Source: Valencia hispanica
Taxonomy: Eukaryota; Chordata; Actinopteri; Cyprinodontiformes; Valenciidae
Reading direction: 5' to 3'
Assembly: GCA_963556495.2 (NCBI GenBank)
Contig: OY747710.1
Coordinates: 43,605,500-43,669,499 of the forward strand
DNA: 64,000 nucleotides
How positions within the stretch are numbered: position 1 is the stretch's first letter; every line of letters begins with the position of its first letter. The notes beneath the pieces are model-generated. The model was not told the origin of the DNA. It made no database searches and saw only the letters and a list, made by a program, of their open reading frames with translations. Made by a program: the position numbers and the translations under genes. Below, piece after piece: positions 57,437 through 64,000 of the stretch.

Positions 57437-59564
57437 GTAAGTTTTTTCTCTCTTGCTCTTATTAAAAATATGATCTTTAGCGATGTTCGACTTTGCTGGA
57501 GAACAGCGAGATGATTCTCGAAGCTGATCCGGGAGCGCTCAACTATACCGCCGCTGCGCTCCTGCCAGCTGTCACGCTGCTTCGCTCATCCTCCGCGCTA
57601 CAATCACGTCTTCTTCTTTTTATTGTTATTGTTACTATTATTCATTCAGAAATCATCAAAGCTAAATATGACTGTGTCAATCCCTGGTTGAGAACTTCCT
57701 GCAAAGTTCCAGGGAGAGGATGAAAAAAAAAACAAAAACAAAAAAAAACCGGACTTATTTTCCTGTTACTTTCCAGCAGCGTTAATCCTGAAGTGTTGGA
57801 CGGGTGCGTCGCTTTGAATGACTCCCACAATAAAGCGCTTCACATGTAAACCGTAGGCCTAAAATTACCAGGATGCATTGTGAGACTAACTTAAAAAAAA
57901 AAAAAGTCAGGTTTCTTGTTTTCCTGCATCGCTACGAAGTGTGTATGTTTGCAGCACACACACACGCACACTCACACACACTTACAGTAAGAGAGAGGTT
58001 GCACACTTGTTTTACAGTTTTCAGCCCCCCCCCCATGTGCACACCGTCTGGCAGGTGTGTGTGCATGAATGCGTGCTGTGTGAGAGCTTTGTGGAAACCT
58101 GCACAAGTACATGTGGCATTTGTTTTTAAAAATCTCAAATGTACTGTACAGAAACGTTGCACCCAGCTGCGGATCCCACACTTTCTTTCAAATTGTTTTA
58201 AAAGAAAATGCTTGCATCTTCGTCTTTTTTCAAAAATAACCATCCCTTTATTGTAACCTTTTATAATCCTCCATGCAATTTGAAGGAATTAGAGCACAAC
58301 ACTGTGATCTGCAGGGTCATGTTCAGGTTAAGGGAACTTGATGAGTTACTTTTGCAATCATGGCTTGAGAGTTTGAATGATTTCTGTGGCGCCTGCAGAT
58401 GTAAACACACTGTTTTTAGCTGTCATCTAAGTGTGTGTGGGGTGTTCCAGTGTGACAAACTGTACGCTGGTTCTGAAAGAAGCTTAAAAAAAAGAGCTGA
58501 TTGTGTGTTGTTTCTAAAATGTGACGAGCGATCTCAGGATTTTTTCTTCAAACTTCTCAAGTTTTATTGAGGGAGAAGAAAAAAGGTTTCGGTGCAAATA
58601 TGTAGGTGTGTGTGTGTTCGTTTGCATGCTTGTGCGTGTGTGTGTGGGTGTGCGTGTGCGTGTGTGTTTGTGCATACATGAGGGAATGTGCCTGTTGATG
58701 CACAAGAGTGGTTTTAACCACTTATTTGAGCAACTATTATGATTTTGTGCTGGTTTTGTTTTATTTAATTCCTAAAGCTAATATTTCAATTTAGTGAGAT
58801 TTGAAAAAAGAAAGTTTATTTGAGATTAACTATTTTGTTTCATGTCTTTTAGGGTCCCCCCTGGCAATATGTTTCTTGAACGGTTGAAAAAAATAAAAAT
58901 AAACAGGCTATATTGACGTTTTATTGGTTTTACTTTTTAAAAATAAATTAGCTTTTTTTTCCTTCTTTTTCTCCTTAACTTCTGAATAGTTTCATACATT
59001 AACTGACAGCTGCAAAAACTAACTAGAGAAAAACAAAAACACTCTTAATTTTGTTTTTCTGCTTAATGGTCTTCCTAATGTTTGCACCTTAAAAGCAAAA
59101 CAATCTGTGACGTGATGGGCCCCTCTCGTTTTTTAGACCAATCCTGTCAGTGCATCCTGATTATTATTATTATTTTTTTTGGTGCTGTGGTGCGAAAGGA
59201 AATCTAACGCTTGTGTTCTGCTTTCGTCACTTTGACCTGGCCTTTTTGCAAAATTAGCATGTCGTGTGTAAGATCTTGTTTTTATATGTAGCTGGCAGTG
59301 TGCGGCCGGATAATCGAGCAGTGTTTGGACGCAGAAAGGTCACGAGGAGCCTAGATCCTCGTTCCGGGAACTCCGTGGGAAAAAAAAAAAAAAAGAGAGA
59401 AAAGAAATAAAAGGCAGAGGAGGCAATACACAGAAACTCAGCACAGACAGTCATTCTAAAGGACAAAAAGGTTGTTGGGCACAGTCCCCCCCCCACCACC
59501 ACCACCACACCAATCCTCCACCCCCCTTCTCTTTTTCTCCCACCCTCCTGCATACATTGGACTG

Positions 59565-59893
59565 TTATCTAAAATTGTGATTTATGCAGTATTTTAATAT
59601 TTTGCTTATTCTTTCCCCTTGGGTGCTCTCTGAGCGGCGATAAAAAGGCGATGCTGAAAGAGCACCATTAATTTGCTCCGATGACTGAGGAGATAAGGCC
59701 AGATAATGGGAAAGATAAGCAGGAAAGATATACCATCAGAAACCCGATTATTACCATTAAAATTCCAGCCCAGCAATCTGCAGCTGGCTGATAATTCCTT
59801 CTCCGTTTCCACCACTTTGGATGATAAGGCAAAAAATAGTCACTCAGTGCTCCTTGATTAGGCTGCCTGGATATCCCGATACTACAGTGATAA
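59565..59893 (+). promoter_or_regulatory. Cluster of GATA-factor binding motifs, candidate intronic enhancer
   Basis: WGATAR matches are seen at 59565-59570 (as TTATCT), 59691-59696, 59701-59706, 59713-59718, 59789-59794, 59822-59827 and 59888-59893. The last six share one orientation and fall within 203 bp, where chance predicts roughly 0.4 on both strands. A CTG at 59778 precedes TGATAA at 59789 by 8 bases, the spacing of the GATA1-TAL1 composite motif, and a CAGCTG E-box lies between them. The host gene encodes a GATA cofactor. Function is inferred. Confidence 0.5.
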
Positions 59894-59945
59894 ATTATGT
59901 ATTTTCCTCCTTGTTTTTTTCCCCCTCTACGAAATGTTTCATCTG

Positions 59946-59948
<3 letters not shown>

Positions 59949-59989
<41 letters not shown>
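59949..59989. repeat. (TA)n microsatellite in FOG/ZFPM intron 1
   Basis: About 20 TA units, 56 bp after the last GATA motif of the cluster. Confidence 0.95.
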
Positions 59990-59996
<7 letters not shown>

Positions 59997-62446
59997 CATA
60001 CCCCACCACTACCTTTTTTTGTGGGTGCCCTCCCTCTGTTGTTTTTCACAGAAAGGAAGAAAGAAGAAGAAAAAAAAAAACCCATTCACTTTTATTGTAA
60101 TAAGAGTTTGATAGAAAGAGGAGATAGTGGTGGAGGTGTTTTGTGTGGGAGCACATATCAATGTTATCAGCTCATCTTCCCCGGGCCAGCTGCTGGCTGC
60201 TGTTGTTTTTAGCCTTATCACCCTGTGCCAATATGCCAATAAATTGCCCAGATTGTTAGTCATTTCAAACGTTGGGGTTGGGGGGGGGGTGGGGGGGGGG
60301 GTGTGTGTGATTGAGTCAAGGATTCAGGAGAAATTGACAGAAATGATGAAAATATCGCTGATGCCCGGCAGAGTGCGATTAGCTGATGTAATATGATGGG
60401 CGAATTCCACCAAGCTCCCTCTATCCCCTCTTTACCCCCCCCCCCCCACAAACACACACACACACCTCATCTCAGCTTTTGGTGGATTCCATACTTCCAC
60501 TCGCAGTGAGAGGAGGAACATTTTGATGCTTAATAGGAGGGAAAGATACGAGCAGGCAGAATTGAAACCAGGGCCCTCGGAGTAATTTTTCTGTAAAATT
60601 GCCCCCCAAAGTTTGGCACCGCAAAAGGTTGTGGGGGGGCATATAGATGATGTAGGGGAGCGTGCCTCGGCCACTGTTTATGGCAGCATACTTGAAGCGC
60701 CCCCCTCGGAGGCTACGAGCCGACATCTGATGTCAAATGTGCTTATTAAACTGACTTAGTGCTCTCCCCCTTTTACTGTTGTCTTCGCTTTATAGACCAT
60801 CTGAGAATTCATGTTGCATCCACCGGGCTCTTTTACCCGGCATTGTGGGAAATCAAGCACCCAGGCTGTGGTGATCGCTGTACGTTTGTTTGTGTGGCGC
60901 CCGAGTGGCAAGTGCACAGGTTCCCGGTGCCTACCGCTATGTCATACTGTCAAAATGCCAAATCTTACAGCTGCAAAGCTGCTGTGCGCATCGAGCATGG
61001 GCCGAAGTGAGATTCTTGTGGTGATTTGAAAATGATCAGGGTAAGAACAAAAATGTATGCTACTAAAATAATAAATAAAAAAATTGATTATTACATTTGT
61101 AATAATGTTACCAATCCTATTTTTCATTTTATTTTTTAAACATAAAGGACAATTTCGAATAAACCCCTCTTAAAGTAAGTAGTTTTCTGCTACTTGTGTC
61201 ATTAAATTTAAATATAAGCTTGACATTAGCTGGTTAGTTAGTCGGGCTGTCTGCTCAGGCAGAATCTGCAGTGAGCTACTTCATTAACTGGTCACTTCTT
61301 GCTGTTAGACAATGCGGTTTTAAAATGCTTGTTATCTTAGTAAATGATGCATGGCTCTCCTTCAGTTTTCACACCGTGGCTTTATGTTTTGTTTTGCCAC
61401 CGCAATGTTTGCCTGTCTCTTTAGGTGAGGGAGAAATGTGGTAGCCATCTTTCAGCCAGCTGACTAATAGTGTGAAGGAGGGGCAGTGCCGTGTTACTCT
61501 ATATCGCATTCAACTTAAGAAAAGTCCAGTCACTATGGCTTGTTTTTCCATCTCATTCAAAGGCATTTAAACAATAGAAATGGAAGATTTTAGCACCTTA
61601 GAAACCATATGTTAATAAACTCTTGATATACCTTGATACCCATTACCAGGCCATGCCTAATCAACACTGCTATTTTCTTTTCCAGTTGTTGCAAACCAAA
61701 AAAAAAAGGTGTTACATATCATAAATTGTGCTTTGAAGAACCTGTATTTAGTGTGGGATAATACATACTATCTAGGTTGGACATTTGTAAGTGATATAGA
61801 TGTTGAAGAGGAGCTGATCTAAGATTAGATGCCAAAAACCAGTGAAATAGCCCTTTAAAATGGTAATGAGGGTAAAATGGTGAAACGATGCAAACCTTTT
61901 TAGCTACTGAAAGATTTTTTACTCCTCAAATTTTTCCAGTATCTGTTAAAGTATGGAATTTTGCAGAAGTAAATGGAATGGATTAGCAAATACCTGGCTC
62001 ATGTCATGTCCAGTAAAGCTCCGAGGAAAAAAAAACAAAATAAAATCCGCTTTCATTTTGTGTTTTCCACCAGCTGCTAACTTCCTTTTGCACGTGTTGA
62101 CCTTTTAGCTAACTTTCAACGCTTCATGTGTGTAACCCTTAAAGAAATAACAACAAAGTGTCCCCCCCCCCCTCATCCAGTCATTGTGAACCTGAACCAC
62201 AGCTGAACAGGGCGCTCTGCTCCAGCTTAATGTCTGTTTTTTATCACAGCAACCATTTTTTCCATCTCAGCTCCACAGTTAATCTCTCCAACTCCTTAGC
62301 ATACGGCCACTTTATGTAACGTCAGCATACTGTTTATCATATCAGGTGACATTTCTATCTTGGAGGGGCATTTATCAGAGGCAGATTACACTAGTAAGGG
62401 ATAAGGGGAGTGTTTACAGAATTGACTGCCAACATCCTGTATCTGA

Positions 62447-62448
<2 letters not shown>

Positions 62449-62492
<44 letters not shown>
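62449..62492. repeat. (GT)n microsatellite in FOG/ZFPM intron 1
   Basis: About 22 GT units. Confidence 0.95.
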
Positions 62493-62498
<6 letters not shown>

Positions 62499-63663
62499 GA
62501 GTATACGTACATCGGTTGCGTGCACGACGACCATACATGTGCTTACGGGTTTTTTAGCAGAGCCGTCGGAGCTGTTAGCTTGAGGTGCTTTATGTGTGTG
62601 TTTTTTCTCGCTTTGACTTTTCGTCCGCTTTTTTTTCTTCCCCTCCCAACTTCACTCAGCTTTGCTTCCGCGTGCCGTACGCCGTTATACACGCCGCGTT
62701 TTCACCCCTTGGCCCTCGGAACGCCGGCAGTCCCAAGCAGTCAGATGTTTTGGGGGTGTAGGAATCAAAAACAAAACCGGAAGAAGGGAGAAAAAAAAAA
62801 TGTTTGCGTGCCAGCTTCTCTGTATATTTAAGGGTCCTCCTTTCATTCGGGTGACAATCACGGCGCGTCTCTCGTGTTTCTCTCGTTGATTTCTGTCAGG
62901 AGAAGAATGGTCGTCGAATGCCAACTTTCCCTCAAACATCTGTTCCCTGCCAATAACAGCTTGTGCCGTTGCCTCGTCTTAGCTGAAGGATCCCCAATTG
63001 CCGCCTCACTTTTGACACAAAACAACAATACAGATGAATGTCATCTCCTTTCATTGTTTTTTCTTCTTTAGTTTGTGTCTAAAACACAACAGTTTTTGTT
63101 TTTTTTCTTGTATAAAGTCTGTGTGCCTCTCCTGCCGTGATTGGGCCTTATGTTACAAGCTCCAAAGCTACAGGGGGAGGATTGTATGGCAGCTGCTGCT
63201 TCCTTTCTGTTTACGACGTAGCTGAGGCCGATACGATGCCGGAGCCCTGGCCTGCAGCACCCGGGCAGCAGTGGGAGAGGTGGGCAGGGTTGCTGCAAAG
63301 GTGGAGGTCACTTCCTCTCCCGGCTTCCTCTTTATCTTCCTCTTTCCTGAATTCCTCTGCTATTATTCCAATAGCCGCTGGTTCAAACTGCTGCCATTGT
63401 GTTTTGGTTTCATTCACTGGATCTGTCGCTGCTGTGGGGGCAATGTTCATGTCTGAAAGGCGTTAATAGGCTGGGTTACTTGTATTAAGTTTTAAAATGT
63501 CACAGTCGTGTTGTTCCGATGGTTTAAAGTTCTTTCAATGACATCCTAGAGAGAGTGCAGAAAGGCAGAGCTGCCCCTCCCCACCTGCCGCTGCGCACCG
63601 CCGATCAGCTGGCTACTACATATTGGAAATATTTCCACTTGCATAGGGAGCATAGGTGTGGAA

Positions 63664-63908
63664 AGCCTTCATCCAAATCTGACCTGGAGATGACTGTTCG
63701 TGCTTTTATTTGCTCTTGTTTAGATTATTGTAATTCTCTTTTCACTCGTCTCAACAAATCTGCTGGTAGTCGTCTCCAGTTGATACAGAATGCTGTAGCA
63801 AGGCTTTGAACTGGAATCAACAAAAGGGCACACATTATGCCAGTTTTATTCTCTTTGCACTGGCCACCTCTACATTTTAGAATTGATTTTAAAATCTTAG
63901 TTTTGAGG
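63664..63908 (+). pseudogene. L2/Maui-type LINE reverse transcriptase C-terminal fragment
   Basis: Translation SDLEMTVRAFICSCLDYCNS, then LQLIQNAVARL, a TGA stop at 63807-63809, and in the same frame TGINKRAHIMPVLFSLHWPP and FRIDFKILVLR. This is the conserved segment after the polymerase core (DYCNSL...LQ.IQN.AAR...HI.PVL..LHWLP). The fragment lies in intron 1 and is interrupted by a SINE at about 63909. Confidence 0.85.
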
Positions 63909-64000
63909 TTTTTTTTTTACGTTTTTGTGGCCACAGTGGTCTTTATTGACAGCGGACAGTATAACAGGAGAGAGGTGGGGGAAGAGACGTTTGGCAAATG
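63909..64000 (-). mobile_element. Second copy of the tRNA-derived SINE, cut by the window edge
   Basis: The reverse complement gives ATACTGTCCGCTGTCAATAA and CCACTGTGGCCACAAAAACG with an A-rich tail, the same 3' half as the SINE at 38910-39094. It is inserted in the LINE fragment; its tRNA-like head lies beyond the right edge. Confidence 0.8.

Larger units (their letters stand above)
57437..63663 (+). other. 5' part of intron 1 of the FOG/ZFPM gene
   Basis: The stretch begins with the GTAAGT donor. I found no further FOG exon here. It holds simple repeats (GT-rich 58606-58672, (TA)n 59949-59989, G/T and C runs near 60275-60310 and 60436-60450, (GT)n 62449-62492), a GATA-site cluster (59565-59893), and otherwise unannotated sequence. 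The intron continues past the window, so it is over 6.5 kb long. Confidence 0.7.

Noticed and set aside
56929..57465. 178-codon open frame covering the FOG start codon as an N-terminally extended protein
   Set aside because: Most of it is translated (GA)n and poly-C sequence. The FOG family begins at the Met at 57397, and the frame reads past the splice donor into the intron.
62346..62831. 161-codon open frame in intron 1 as a possible exon
   Set aside because: It runs through a (GT)n tract, shows no domain, and neither end has convincing splice context.

Overview
The window looks like a piece of a teleost fish nuclear genome. It is AT-rich and almost empty of protein-coding exons. It is full of microsatellites ((TA)n, (GT)n, (TGAT)n, (GA)n) and fish-type transposable elements: L2/CR1-type LINEs, Tc1-like, hAT-like, pogo-like and TTAA-target DNA transposons, and a tRNA-derived SINE. 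No rRNA, tRNA, bacterial, phage or CRISPR features were seen.

The only host gene I can name is at the right. The first coding exon of a Friend-of-GATA (FOG/ZFPM) zinc-finger cofactor lies at 57397-57436 on the plus strand. It encodes MSRRKQSNPRQIK plus one base of the next codon and ends at a GTAAGT splice donor. Its 5' UTR/promoter area (about 56650-57396) holds three (GA)n tracts, part of a local tandem duplication, and a poly-C tract. From 57437 to the window end is intron 1. Within it, 59565-59893 carries seven WGATAR sites, six of them in 203 bp and all in one orientation, a possible GATA-responsive enhancer of a GATA cofactor gene.

Layout. 1-2579: decayed LINE on the minus strand, running off the left edge. 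2765-3030 and 8480-8925: two related pogo-like repeats. 3035-13990: mostly unidentified AT-rich DNA with one coding-like remnant (11103-11570). 13990-17880: MITEs, a 5'-truncated LINE tail and the end of a second LINE type. 17885-22028: unidentified. 22029-23544: Tc1-like element with both inverted repeats and a broken transposase. 25600-37510: a dense pile of nested insertions: Tc1 fragments, a hAT element keeping one BED-finger exon, a near full-length LINE (28267 to about 33385), a TTAA transposon carrying a hAT MITE, and a 2.2-kb GC-rich poly(A)-tailed insertion with a 14-bp target-site duplication. 38500-46750: MITE, SINE, old Tc1 remnants, LINE fragments and a 31-bp-stem hairpin. 46750-56650: gene desert with microsatellites and one 45-bp palindrome. 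63664-64000: LINE fragment interrupted by a second SINE copy that is cut by the window edge.

The main biological story is a developmental regulator at the edge of a gene desert whose upstream DNA records several layers of transposition. Family assignments rest on motifs and remembered consensus features, not on database searches.
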